Positions 15,296-24,456 of a stretch of 64,000 nt of DNA are shown here, one piece after another. The stretch is from contig NZ_JAAMRE010000003.1 of the NCBI RefSeq assembly GCF_013522705.1, positions 186,001 through 250,000 on the forward strand, read 5' to 3'. Position 1 is the first letter of the stretch, and every line of letters begins with the position of its first letter. A program made the position numbers and the translations under genes. The notes beneath the pieces were generated by a model. It was given only the letters and a program-made list of their open reading frames with translations. It was not told the origin of the DNA and did not search any database. Source of the DNA: Pseudomonas lurida. GTDB lineage: Bacteria; Pseudomonadota; Gammaproteobacteria; Pseudomonadales; Pseudomonadaceae.

Positions 15296-18013
15296 ATCCG
15301 CCGTGGCGAAACCTTCGCTGAAACGCTCATACACGGCCTTGAGCATGTCCCGTGCAGCATCCGCGCGGCCCTGGCCCTGCCATACCCGCGCCAATGACAC
15401 AGCGCTGCGCAGCTCCCAGGCCAGCGCACCTTGGCGCCGCGCCAGCTCGATCGCCTCCTGCAGCAGGGTTTCGGCGGCCAGCGTGTCGCCCTGGCGCAGC
15501 CGTTGTTCGGCGCTCACTCGCAGAACCTCCGGCGCACACCAGCCTGCGGCACCGCTGCGGGCGCGGGCCTCGCCGTGCTCATCGACGTCGCTGGCGCCCA
15601 GGGTGATCAGGATGTCATCGATCAATCCCAGGCCCTGCAGGTCGTTGCCGGTCAGGATTCCCGCGTAATGCGCGGCCCAGGTCTGGAACAGCTGCACGCC
15701 ATGCTTGTGCGACTGCTCCAGCAGCAGCGCCTGCAGCGACTGCGCCGCAGCCTGGTCGCCGTTATAGCGGGCAATTACCACGCCCGCCAGGGCCAGGGTG
15801 TAGCAGATCGACGTGCCGTGGTTGATTTGCTGTGCCAGCTCCAAGGCCTGGCGGGCGGTGCGCCAGGCGCGTTCGGCATGGCCTTGCAGCCACAGGATGC
15901 GCGCCAGCACGGTCAGCGAGGCGACACACTGGTCGTATTGCACACCAATGCCGTGGGCGAACCGGTTCAAGTGGCCGCTGTGGGCCATGCGCTGGAGCAC
16001 CTGCTCGGCATTCTGGCGGGCCAGAATCTGGTTGCCCGTGTAGTGCTGCGCCAACACTTGCAGGCGTTGATTGCTCACGCCCAGCAAGGGGTCGGTGCGC
16101 GGGTCCAGGCGGTCGAACTGTTGGCTCTGCGCCAACGCTTCGCCATAGCGACCGCTACACAGATTCACCGCCAAATGCCCGGAGATCGCACGCAACTGCC
16201 CGCTCAGGTCCTGGCATTGCTCCGCCAGGCGCCTGGCATCGTCGAACGCCGCGCCGCTCTGAAAGGCGCCGCCCACGGCATGGTATGACAGGCTGCCGAG
16301 GGCCAGTTGCAGCTGCATGGCCAACTGCGGGCAGGGCACATCGGTATTGGCCATCAGGTCCAGGGCCTTGCCCACGTACAAACCGTGTTCGCGCAGCAGT
16401 GACAACTCCTGCCACAGCGGCATCGTGCTGACGGTCAGGCGGATGGCCAGCGCGTGCGCGCCTTTTTCGCCCAGGCCCCAGTCGAGCGCGGCGCGGATAT
16501 CTTCGCGCAGCGGTGCGTAGCGATCGATCCACGGCTGCGTGGCCAACGATGACCAATCGGCCTGCGCCTGTTCCATCAGCGCCAGGCAGCGCTCGGCGTG
16601 GCGCTCGCGGGTCGCGTCGAGTTCCTGGGCGAGGCTGAGTTTTTCCAGGGCGTAGGCGCGCGTGATATCCAGCAGGCGATAGACCATGTCGTCATCGCCG
16701 GGCTCGACGTTCAGCAGCGATTTGCCCACCAGCTGGGTGATCGCGCCGGGCACCTGCGCCGCCGAAAGCGCTTGGCCGGCGATGACCGCTGTGGCGCTGG
16801 CCAAACTGAAGCCATCGCGAAACACCGCCAGACGGCGCAGGCAGATCTGCTCGTCGGCGCCCAGCAGGTTGAAGCTCCAGTCCAGCGTGGCGCGCAGGGT
16901 GTGATGGCGGGGCAGGGCATTGTCCCGGCCACGGTTGAGCAGGCCGGGATTGTCGTCCAGTTGCGTCAGCAGTCCCGGCAGGCCGAAGCGCTCGATCTGC
17001 GCCGCTACCAGTTCGATGGCCAGGGGAATACCGTCGAGGCGTTGGCAGATATCGATCGCCAGGGGCAGCTCGGTTTCGCTGAGTTCAAAGTGCTCCTGAT
17101 GCGCCATGGCCCGTTCGATCAGCAGTTGCAGGGCCGGGTAGCCAAGGGCCTGGGCGCGGTTGACACTGGCGGATGGGCAGGCCAGCGGGTCCAGGCGCTG
17201 CACGTACTCACCCTCGGCGCGCAGCGCTTCGCGGCTGGTGGCCAGGATGTGCACGTGAGGGGCGTGGCGCAGCAGGGTTTCGCTGATCAGCGCGATGTCG
17301 TCCAGCAGGTGCTCGCAGTTGTCGATCACCAACAGCAGCTGACGCTCCTGCAGGCTGCGCGCGAAGGTCACCAGCGGCCCGTGTGCGGCCGGTGCGAGGT
17401 CGAGCAGGGCGGCGAGGTTGGGCAGGATCAGCGACGGTGTGCTCAGGGGCGCCAGGTCCAGCAGGTGAATCCCGTCGCGGTAATGGCCGATCAGCAATTC
17501 CGCCACGCGCAGCGCCACGGTGGTCTTGCCGATGCCGCCGGCGCCGGTCAGGGTCACAAAGCGTTGTGCGGGCAACTGCTGCACCAGGCTGTCGATCAGC
17601 GCGTGGCGCCCAATCATGCGAGTACGGCGCAGGGGCAGGTTGTGGCATGGACGCTGGGGAACACCGTCGCTGGGCAGGCTCATCGGTTCAATGCTCAGTG
17701 GCGCAACAAAACTGTAGCCGCGCTGGGCCACCGTGACGATATAACGCTGCCCGGCCTGGCCATCGCCCAATGCCTTGCGCAGCGCCGCCATGTGCACCCG
17801 CAGGTTGCCGTCTTCCACCACGCTTTTAGGCCAGACCCGCGCGATCAGTTCCTGCTTGCTCACCACATTGCCGGCCTGCTCCAGCAGGATCAGCAGAATA
17901 TCCACCGCCCGCCGGCCCAGGCGCAGGGGGCGATCGGCCTCCAGCACCAGGCGTTGGCGTGGGTGGACGCGGTAGGGGCCGAACTGCACGGCCTGATCAC
18001 GAAGGTCACTCAT
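15242..18013 (-). CDS. Winged-helix / NTPase / helical-repeat transcriptional regulator, long form
   Basis: 923 residues from the ATG at 18013; an ATG at 18067 would add 18 poorly conserved residues. Domains: OmpR-type winged helix (about 8-105), STAND-type NTPase with Walker A GAGGIGKTT near 155, Walker B LLLVIDNCEHLLDD, sensor motif VHILATSREALRAEGE and the PLAIELVAAQ helix, then about 450 residues of TPR-like helical repeats to the end. This matches the family of large signal-integrating regulators found alone or beside AraC genes in Pseudomonas. The AraC gene immediately upstream (4-base spacing to the longer start) is likely in the same operon. Ligand and targets unknown. Confidence 0.85.
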   Translation of the reverse strand: MSDLRDQAVQFGPYRVHPRQRLVLEADRPLRLGRRAVDILLILLEQAGNVVSKQELIARVWPKSVVEDGNLRVHMAALRKALGDGQAGQRYIVTVAQRGYSFVAPLSIEPMSLPSDGVPQRPCHNLPLRRTRMIGRHALIDSLVQQLPAQRFVTLTGAGGIGKTTVALRVAELLIGHYRDGIHLLDLAPLSTPSLILPNLAALLDLAPAAHGPLVTFARSLQERQLLLVIDNCEHLLDDIALISETLLRHAPHVHILATSREALRAEGEYVQRLDPLACPSASVNRAQALGYPALQLLIERAMAHQEHFELSETELPLAIDICQRLDGIPLAIELVAAQIERFGLPGLLTQLDDNPGLLNRGRDNALPRHHTLRATLDWSFNLLGADEQICLRRLAVFRDGFSLASATAVIAGQALSAAQVPGAITQLVGKSLLNVEPGDDDMVYRLLDITRAYALEKLSLAQELDATRERHAERCLALMEQAQADWSSLATQPWIDRYAPLREDIRAALDWGLGEKGAHALAIRLTVSTMPLWQELSLLREHGLYVGKALDLMANTDVPCPQLAMQLQLALGSLSYHAVGGAFQSGAAFDDARRLAEQCQDLSGQLRAISGHLAVNLCSGRYGEALAQSQQFDRLDPRTDPLLGVSNQRLQVLAQHYTGNQILARQNAEQVLQRMAHSGHLNRFAHGIGVQYDQCVASLTVLARILWLQGHAERAWRTARQALELAQQINHGTSICYTLALAGVVIARYNGDQAAAQSLQALLLEQSHKHGVQLFQTWAAHYAGILTGNDLQGLGLIDDILITLGASDVDEHGEARARSGAAGWCAPEVLRVSAEQRLRQGDTLAAETLLQEAIELARRQGALAWELRSAVSLARVWQGQGRADAARDMLKAVYERFSEGFATADLVDARRLLDQLQDKRPA

Positions 18014-18071
18014 GGGTGGCCATGCTCTGGGAACGGTAGGCGGCCAGCATAGGCCAGGCGCGTGCATACCA

Positions 18072-18470
18072 CTAGGCGGCGATCACCTGCGACTTGTGAC
18101 GCAGTTGGTGATTTCGCCAGGTCATCGGGTTGACCCCTTCGCTGCGGGTGAACATATGGCAGAAGTGCGCCTGGTCGCAGAACCCGCACTCCAGGCTGAT
18201 TTGCGTCAGGCTCAGGGAAGACGAAATGATCAGCTCTTTGGCGCGCTGGATGCGTTGTTGACGAATCCATTCCTGGGGCGACAATCCGGTGGTGCATTTG
18301 AACGCCCGGGAGAAATGGCTGCGCGACAGCGCGCAGGCCTGGGCCAGGTCGGCGATGGCCAGGCTTTCGCCCAGGTTGGCCAGGATCAGTTGTTTGGCGA
18401 TACGTTCGCGCCGGGGGCAGAGGCCGCCGGTGGCGGGCAGGCGGGGCGCACAGTACTCAAGTCGGGCCAT
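18072..18470 (-). CDS. Small AraC-type DNA-binding protein
   Basis: 132 residues from the ATG at 18470; the frame runs further upstream but lies antisense to the LysR gene. Essentially only the AraC/XylS double HTH (LAIADLAQACALSRSHFSRAF ... FCDQAHFCHMF), with no sensory domain. Such stand-alone HTH proteins usually act constitutively or are controlled by level. Divergent from the LysR gene at 18685 and just upstream of the long NTPase regulator. Confidence 0.85.
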   Translation of the reverse strand: MARLEYCAPRLPATGGLCPRRERIAKQLILANLGESLAIADLAQACALSRSHFSRAFKCTTGLSPQEWIRQQRIQRAKELIISSSLSLTQISLECGFCDQAHFCHMFTRSEGVNPMTWRNHQLRHKSQVIAA

Positions 18471-18684
18471 GACAGTTATCCGCAGTCGATGGGAACGTTC
18501 CCGGTGAATGGATGCAGTGTAGACCGCTGCATTCTTGGCGCCGGAGCCTGTGCCTGACGAGTTAATCGTTGTTAATTTTGCCAGGTTCGGCCGCCTGGAT
18601 CGGCGAAAAAGACAGCACAGGCATGCAACCCGCAACATGCTGAATGTGCTTAGCTGGCGGCCTGATAACCGTCTGGATAGCGCC

Positions 18685-19593
18685 ATGAACCGCAATGACC
18701 TGCGCCGCGTCGACATGAACCTGCTGGTGATTTTCGAAGCCTTGATGTTCGAGAAGAACCTGACCCGGGTCGCCGAAAAACTGTTTATGGGGCAACCGGC
18801 GGTAAGCGCGGCGCTGGGGCGTCTGCGCGACCTGTTCGACGATCCGCTGCTGCTGCGCAATGGGCGGGGCATGGAGCCTACGCCACGGGCGGTGGCGATT
18901 CTCAAGGAGCTGCAACCGGCCATGGACACCATTTCCGGAGCGGTCAGCCGCGCCAAGGATTTCGATCCTTCCACCAGCTGCGCGGTATTTCGCATCGGCC
19001 TGTCCGACGACGCCGAATTCGGCCTGTTCCCGCCCTTGCTCAGCCAACTGCGCGAAGAAGCACCGGGGATTATCGTGGTGGTACGCCGGGCCAATTACCT
19101 GCTGATGTCATCGTTGCTGGCCAGTGGCGAGATCTCGGTGGGCGTCAGTTACACCACCGAACTGCCGGCGAATGCCAAGCGCAGGAAGCTGCGGGATATC
19201 CCGTGCAAGGTCCTGCGCGGTGACGACGGCGCAGCGCCGCTGAGCCTGGATGACTATTGCGAGCGGCCCCATGCGATGGTGTCGTTTTCCGGGGACTTGA
19301 GCGGCAATATCGACCTGGACCTGGCGCGCATCGGTCGGGCGCGGCGAGTGGTGCTGGCGGTGCCGCAGTTCAGTGGCCTGCGAGCCTTGCTGGCCGGCAC
19401 GCAGATCATCGCCACCGTGCCGGACTACGCGGCATGCGCGCTGACCGAGGGCACGTCATTGCGCGCCGAAGACCCGCCATTCGAGATTGATGCGGCAGAG
19501 TTATCGATGGTGTGGAGCGGGGTCCATGACAACGACCCGGCGGAGCGCTGGTTGCGCGCGCGGATTGCCGAGCATATGGCGCGCAAAGTGTGA
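18685..19593 (+). CDS. LysR-family transcriptional regulator
   Basis: 302 residues from the ATG at 18685 (MNRNDLRRVDMNLLVIFEAL), the usual LysR start; a longer frame from 18535 lacks LysR character. HTH: TRVAEKLFMGQPAVSAALGRL, DLFDDPLLLRNGRGMEPT. NodD/LeuO-like opening ('RVDMNLLVIFEALM') points to that LysR subgroup. The substrate domain spans about 95-300. Divergent from the small AraC gene; the downstream gene (transketolase) is convergent, so its targets are not obvious. Confidence 0.9.
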   Translation: MNRNDLRRVDMNLLVIFEALMFEKNLTRVAEKLFMGQPAVSAALGRLRDLFDDPLLLRNGRGMEPTPRAVAILKELQPAMDTISGAVSRAKDFDPSTSCAVFRIGLSDDAEFGLFPPLLSQLREEAPGIIVVVRRANYLLMSSLLASGEISVGVSYTTELPANAKRRKLRDIPCKVLRGDDGAAPLSLDDYCERPHAMVSFSGDLSGNIDLDLARIGRARRVVLAVPQFSGLRALLAGTQIIATVPDYAACALTEGTSLRAEDPPFEIDAAELSMVWSGVHDNDPAERWLRARIAEHMARKV

Positions 19594-19628
19594 AATCGGC
19601 GCTAGGTCGTAGTCGCAAAAAGAGCTGA

Positions 19629-19653
19629 GGGAGCCCGATTCAATCGAGCTCCC
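19629..19653 (-). terminator. Terminator between LysR and transketolase genes
   Basis: Stem GGGAGC (19629-19634) / GCTCCC (19648-19653) extended by CGATT/AATCG; on the minus strand it is followed after five bases by TCTTTTTG. It lies 28 bases past the transketolase stop. A shared bidirectional role is possible. Confidence 0.7.
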
Positions 19654-19680
19654 CGCGCCGCCCTGGCAAAGAGGTGACTG

Positions 19681-21735
19681 TCAGTGGGTTGCCAGTCGAA
19701 TCTGGGCCTTGGCTTCTTTCACCACATGCTCAACCGTGAATCCGAACTTCGCCTGGAGTTTGCTCAGCGGTGCCGAAGCACCAAAACTGTTCATCACCAC
19801 CTTGGCGCCCGTCTGGCCCACATACCGATCCCAGCCCAAGGGGCCGGCCTGTTCGACTACCACTCGGGCGGTCAGCGCCGGGGGCAGCACGCTGTCGCGG
19901 TACGCCTGGTCCTGATCCTCGAACAGCTCCCAGCTGGGCATGGACACCACTCGCGCGCCGATCCCGTCAGCCTTGAGCTGTTCATAGGCCGCCACGGCCA
20001 GGCTGACCTCACTGCCCGTCGCGATCAGGATGACTTCAGGCGCGTCAGCGCCTGCCAACACATAGGCGCCCCTGGCGGCACCGCAAGCCGGCGCGTACAG
20101 CGTGCGGTCCAGCGTCGGCAGCGGTTGGCGTGACAGCACCATGCAGCTTGGCCGATGGGTCTGGGCCAGGGCGACCTTCCACAGTTCCAGGGTTTCATTG
20201 GCGTCGCCAGGCCGCAGGGTGAGCAATCCGGGGGTGGCGCGCAGTTGGGTCAGGTGCTCGATGGGTTGGTGTGTCGGTCCGTCTTCACCGACGCCAATCG
20301 AGTCGTGGGTAAACACGAACACCACCGGCAATTCCATGATTGCCGCAAGGCGGATCGGCGGTTTCATGTAGTCGCTGAACACCAGGAACGTCGAGGTGTA
20401 CGGCCGCAGGTAGGACAATGCCAAACCATTGGCAATCGCGCCCATGGCATGTTCGCGGATGCCGAAGTGCAGGTTGCGACCACTGTAGTCGTCGGCGCTG
20501 AAACGCCCGGCGCCGTCGAACGTCAGGTTGGTTTTGGTCGACGGCGACAAGTCCGCCGAGCCACCGAGCAACCAGGGGATCTGCTGGGCGAAGGCGTTCA
20601 GCACCTCACCACCGGAGGCGCGGCTGGCGACGCCTTTGGCATCCGCTGCAAAGCTGGGCAATTGTGTCTGCCAATGCTCGGGCATCAAGCCTGCGCGCAT
20701 GCGGCGTAACTCATCGGCGCGCTGCGGGTCGAGGCCGGCCAACGCCTGGTTCCACGCTTGGAATAACGGCTCGGCGCGCTCGTACAGCGCATCGCGCAGG
20801 GCCGTGCGCGCGGCGTCGTGCACCAGGAAACTGGCATCCTGCGGCCAGCCGTACGCGGCCTTGGTCAGGCGTATTTCCTCGTCGCCCAACGGCTCGCCAT
20901 GGGCGGCGGCGGTGTTGTGCTTGTGAGGCGAACCGTAGCCGATCACGCTGTCGACCACGATCAACGTGGGCGCGCCGGTATTGGTTTGGAATGTCTGCAG
21001 TGCGTGGCTCAACGCGGCCAGATCGTTGGCATCGGTGACGTGCAACGTGTGCCAGCCATAGGCCTGGAAGCGCTTGATCACATCCTCACTGAACGCAAGC
21101 TCAGTGTGGCCTTCGATGCTGATGGTGTTGTTGTCGTAGATCCAGCACAGGTTATCCAGCTTCAAGTGCCCGGCCATGGACGCCGCTTCGCTGCTGATGC
21201 CTTCCATCATGTCGCCGTCGCCGCACAGGGTGTAGACGTTGTAGTCGAACACCACCTGGCCGTCGTGGTTGAAGCGCTCGGCCAGCCAGCGTTCGGCCAT
21301 CGCCATGCCGACGCTGTTGGCGCACCCCTGGCCGAGCGGGCCGGTGGTGGTTTCCACACCGGTGGTCATGCGGTATTCCGGGTGGCCGGGCGTCTTGGAG
21401 TCCGCCTGGCGGAACTGCTTGATATCGTCCAGGCTGATCGCCGGCTCGCCGGTGCGTTGGCCATGAGCGTCGATCTCCACCACACCGGCCAGGTGCAGCA
21501 GCGAGTACAGCAGCATCGAGGCATGGCCCACCGACAACACAAAGCGGTCTCGGTTAGGCCAGTCGGGTTGCTCCGGGTGGTAGCGCAGAAACCGGCTCCA
21601 CAACGTATACCCCACCGGCGCCAGGCCCATGGGCGTGCCGGGATGGCCGGAATTGGCCTTCTGCACGGCGTCCATCGCCAGGGTGCGAAGGGTGTTGATG
21701 CATTGGGTGTCGACAGCAGTGGCTGGGTGAGTCAT
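19681..21735 (-). CDS. tkt: Transketolase
   Basis: 684 residues from the ATG at 21735, preceded by the strong RBS GAGGGAGA; the longer frame to 21843 is not needed. Thiamine-diphosphate enzyme of the pentose phosphate pathway. Visible: N-terminal ANSGHPGTPMGLAP, ThDP/metal motif GDGDMMEGISSEAAS ... YDNN, second domain with GIREHAMGAIANGLAL, and FTHDSIGVGEDGPTHQP. Complete length. It stands alone here, away from the epd-pgk-fba neighbours typical of the housekeeping tkt in Pseudomonas, so it may be a second copy; that cannot be settled from this window. Confidence 0.93.
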   Translation of the reverse strand: MTHPATAVDTQCINTLRTLAMDAVQKANSGHPGTPMGLAPVGYTLWSRFLRYHPEQPDWPNRDRFVLSVGHASMLLYSLLHLAGVVEIDAHGQRTGEPAISLDDIKQFRQADSKTPGHPEYRMTTGVETTTGPLGQGCANSVGMAMAERWLAERFNHDGQVVFDYNVYTLCGDGDMMEGISSEAASMAGHLKLDNLCWIYDNNTISIEGHTELAFSEDVIKRFQAYGWHTLHVTDANDLAALSHALQTFQTNTGAPTLIVVDSVIGYGSPHKHNTAAAHGEPLGDEEIRLTKAAYGWPQDASFLVHDAARTALRDALYERAEPLFQAWNQALAGLDPQRADELRRMRAGLMPEHWQTQLPSFAADAKGVASRASGGEVLNAFAQQIPWLLGGSADLSPSTKTNLTFDGAGRFSADDYSGRNLHFGIREHAMGAIANGLALSYLRPYTSTFLVFSDYMKPPIRLAAIMELPVVFVFTHDSIGVGEDGPTHQPIEHLTQLRATPGLLTLRPGDANETLELWKVALAQTHRPSCMVLSRQPLPTLDRTLYAPACGAARGAYVLAGADAPEVILIATGSEVSLAVAAYEQLKADGIGARVVSMPSWELFEDQDQAYRDSVLPPALTARVVVEQAGPLGWDRYVGQTGAKVVMNSFGASAPLSKLQAKFGFTVEHVVKEAKAQIRLATH

Positions 21736-21910
21736 GAACCGGTCTCCCTCGGTGTGCGATCTGCAGTGGAGGGCAGGACGGCGCAAAAGGTTTGATCTCA
21801 TCTCTCCTGCCGCGACGAACGGGGCGAGATTGATCCTGGACATGACAAGACCCCGGTCAATGGTCTAGCTTCAAGGGCGTCAGCCATTGATCAACATGCG
21901 GAGGTACGCC

Positions 21911-22135
21911 ATGCCAGTGAAACACGACCTGTATCAGGATTTGGGGTTGAGCAAGGAAGCCGTTCACGAACGCAGGGCAAGCGACAAACGTCTGGACTCG
22001 CTGCTCAGCCAATACGACGCCGCCGATGCGGAGGTAGTGAAGGCCGAAGGAGCAAGTGCCAGCGATGAGGACGTGGAAAAACTGAAGAAAAAACGCTTAT
22101 TGGTGAAAGACAAGATCGTGGCGCAATTGGGCTGA
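21911..22135 (+). CDS. YdcH-like small protein (DUF465)
   Basis: 74 residues from the ATG at 21911, with GGAGG seven bases upstream (an alternative TTG at 21887 has no such site). Highly charged, helical, with a likely coiled coil over most of its length (LDSLLSQYDAADAEVVKAEG, EDVEKLKKKRLLVKDKI). The pattern fits the DUF465/YdcH family of short cytoplasmic proteins without known function. Divergent from transketolase. Confidence 0.8.
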   Translation: MPVKHDLYQDLGLSKEAVHERRASDKRLDSLLSQYDAADAEVVKAEGASASDEDVEKLKKKRLLVKDKIVAQLG

Positions 22136-22146
22136 AGAACAACTTA

Positions 22147-22240
22147 GAGCGAACGGGCTCGCGAAAAACGCTAACGATAACGCAGCGCATCTGATTCAAC
22201 GCTGTGTTCTTAGGTTCTTCGCGGGCAAACTCGACTGAGC
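22147..22240. repeat. Second-class REP-like inverted pair at left edge of AT-rich region
   Basis: GAGCGAACGGGCTCGCGAA at 22147 and TTCGCGGGCAAACTCGACTG from about 22218 are inverted relatives of the GCGAG...CTCGCG REP type, different from the GTGGGAGGGGGC class elsewhere in the window. They mark the point where base composition drops. A hairpin with perfect arms GCTCTTGG/CCAAGAGC follows at 22303-22333. Confidence 0.55.
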
Positions 22241-22373
22241 TAAGTTCACCTATATTTAATCCAAAATGGTTTCGATCGCGTCTGATATATCATACCAATG
22301 GTGCTCTTGGCCTGCCTACTGACATCCAAGAGCGCTAATAAGTGAAGGCTAGCTTCGCTGAGCGCGTAGGTTC

Positions 22374-23543
22374 TCAGAATCTAGATGATGATAGATTGAA
22401 ACGCTTTACTTCAAATTTTGAAAGCGAGGCAACAGGTTGTTGCCCAGCGGCCATATTGGCAAGAGCGTCACCTATAGCTGGCGCAAATTTAAATCCGTGT
22501 CCAGAGCAGGCGGACGCGAAGTAAACTGATTTCTTTTCGTGGGATCTCCCTATCAAAAATGATTCATCAATACTCATTGTATAAAAGCAATTTTTTGCGT
22601 GGGTGGGGGTATGTTCTAACTCAGGAAATATAATTTTAACCGCTTCAGACATCTCATCGATATTGTGTTGTTGTATGGGGGGCTTGGCCAAATCAGGAGT
22701 AGCGCGAGTTTGCTGTCTATTATGGAAACCAATTTTTACCCCAGGTTCAGACCTGCTGATTGATGGTACACCATACATAAGGGCGCCATCTTGATGCTCG
22801 TACAAAAAAACGGGGAATTGATAAGCTGAGAAATTATTTTTTGATGCGTCTTTCGGTTTAAACCAGTATATTGGAACCAGCCGCGGATCCAGTAAGTCTT
22901 TTAACTCAGGTATCAAGCTTCTAGCCATCCAAGGGCCAATCGTAACTATGACAGATTTTGCAGTATAAACCTGGCCGCGTATCGTTTTTACACGAACTCC
23001 TAGATTGTGGTTTTCTAATGCAACAACGCAGTCACCAAAGACAGTCATGGACCCACTTTGTACGGCCTGATTTAACATTGATGATCTAGCATTGCTGGCT
23101 GATATCGCATATGCCCCCGGCTCGAATACCCCGCTCATTTGATGTGATATGTTAAATGCGGGAAAATTATTTCTAATATCTGATCCCGTCCATATTTCGT
23201 GTTCGATATTTCCTTCTCTAGCGGTTTTAACGCTTCCCGCGACGAGACGGCTATCCTGATGCCCAATGAAAACTCCTCCTGTCCGAAAGAGTAGTTGCAT
23301 CTGACTTGTTTCTTCGAGTTCATTCCATAATGAGTTAGCATGTCTAAGTAAGGGTAGGTAGTTGCCACCTTCCCAGTACGCTTGGCGAAAAATTCTTGAG
23401 GCTCCTTGAGAGGACCCACCGCTATGAGTTGGACCTGCGGCTTCGATGCCCAGCGTTCTAGAGAATTTCAGCGAGGATCTCCATAACGCTGCTGCGCCCA
23501 TTATTCCAAGGCCGATAATAATAACGTCATAAAGTTTATTCAT
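22374..23543 (-). CDS. FAD-dependent amine oxidase, monomeric sarcosine oxidase/MTOX/NikD family
   Basis: 389 residues. N-terminal dinucleotide fold (VIIIGLGIMGAAAL, acidic GIEAAG), then the family motif SSQGASRIFRQAYWEGGNYLPL. Near the C-terminus KNCFYTMSIDESFLIG carries the Cys that covalently holds FAD in this family, and ACSGHGFKFAPAIGD matches the closing FAD motif. Relatives oxidise secondary amines or N-methyl amino acids (sarcosine oxidase, N-methyltryptophan oxidase), pipecolate, or cyclic imines (NikD). Last gene of the AT-rich operon, three bases after the exporter gene. Substrate unknown; the operon partners point to a cyclic or N-methylated amino acid. Confidence 0.85.
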   Translation of the reverse strand: MNKLYDVIIIGLGIMGAAALWRSSLKFSRTLGIEAAGPTHSGGSSQGASRIFRQAYWEGGNYLPLLRHANSLWNELEETSQMQLLFRTGGVFIGHQDSRLVAGSVKTAREGNIEHEIWTGSDIRNNFPAFNISHQMSGVFEPGAYAISASNARSSMLNQAVQSGSMTVFGDCVVALENHNLGVRVKTIRGQVYTAKSVIVTIGPWMARSLIPELKDLLDPRLVPIYWFKPKDASKNNFSAYQFPVFLYEHQDGALMYGVPSISRSEPGVKIGFHNRQQTRATPDLAKPPIQQHNIDEMSEAVKIIFPELEHTPTHAKNCFYTMSIDESFLIGRSHEKKSVYFASACSGHGFKFAPAIGDALANMAAGQQPVASLSKFEVKRFNLSSSRF

Positions 23544-23546
23544 TTT

Positions 23547-24452
23547 TTATTCCGGTTTTTTTGCTTTGTGAGTGGATAATGTTTCGCATGCGATAATAGC
23601 TAAGAGTATGCTTATTATTGCTAAAATAATTATTTGGGATTGGCTGGTATCTTCAGGGTCGCCAAAGAATAGTCCGATGCTTATAAGTGTGAGTGGTAAA
23701 ATAAATTGCAAAATTCCGGTTAAGGATAGTGGGATTTCTCTAGAGGCAAAAGAAAACATCAGCAATGGTGTAACGGACACGATACCAGCCAGCCAAATTA
23801 AGTGAGTTATACCTTCGGGAAGTTCGTCAGGGAGAGCAATGGGCAAGCCTAATAACAAAAAGGCTAATAATATGCATAAAGTTAAAAAAAGGGTCTCTAA
23901 AAACAATCCATTTATGGCATTCAAGCTTGTTTCTTTTTTTATATACGTATACGAACCCCATGTGAGAGCAATTAAGAGATAAGTGAGATGATTGAGGTTT
24001 TCACTTGAGAATACGAGAAAAACGATTGAGGCGAATGCAATGGCAACCGACCAGACTTTACTGCGACTGATTTGATCGTTATAAAATACAATGCCTAGTG
24101 TAATGGAAATAAAAGGAGCCAGTAGATAGCCAAGCCCACTTTCGAGTACAAAGTCATTTACAGATGCCCATATGAACGCACCCCAATTTATGACGATAAA
24201 AAAAGAAGCGGTGCAATGTGCAATTATTGATTTTTTATTTAGATTACTAATTTTATTGAAGTTTTTGTAATATATAAAAAGTGCGCCTAGGATGATGGTT
24301 GATAATAAAACTCTATAGGAAACCAGTGTTAAGACTGGAACTTCACCAAGTTTTTTCCAGTAGAGAGAAGACGCTCCAAGACTAAAGTTCGCTATGCCTG
24401 ATAGCAGCACTGCCGAGAAATACCTTGGGCGTGAGTTTTTTTGTATAATCAT
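23547..24452 (-). CDS. EamA/RarD-family membrane transporter
   Basis: 301 residues from the ATG at 24452, which follows the methyltransferase stop by four bases; an ATG at 24491 would add 13 residues and overlap that gene. About ten hydrophobic segments in two EamA halves. RarD-like signatures: SLYWKKLGEVPVLTLVSYRVL near the start, INWGAFIWASVNDFVLESGLGYLLAPFI in the middle split, and SLTGILQFILPL late. DMT-superfamily members of this group usually export metabolites or amino acids, so the likely job is export of the operon's product. AT-rich codon use. Confidence 0.85.
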   Translation of the reverse strand: MIIQKNSRPRYFSAVLLSGIANFSLGASSLYWKKLGEVPVLTLVSYRVLLSTIILGALFIYYKNFNKISNLNKKSIIAHCTASFFIVINWGAFIWASVNDFVLESGLGYLLAPFISITLGIVFYNDQISRSKVWSVAIAFASIVFLVFSSENLNHLTYLLIALTWGSYTYIKKETSLNAINGLFLETLFLTLCILLAFLLLGLPIALPDELPEGITHLIWLAGIVSVTPLLMFSFASREIPLSLTGILQFILPLTLISIGLFFGDPEDTSQSQIIILAIISILLAIIACETLSTHKAKKPE

Positions 24453-24456
24453 GGCT

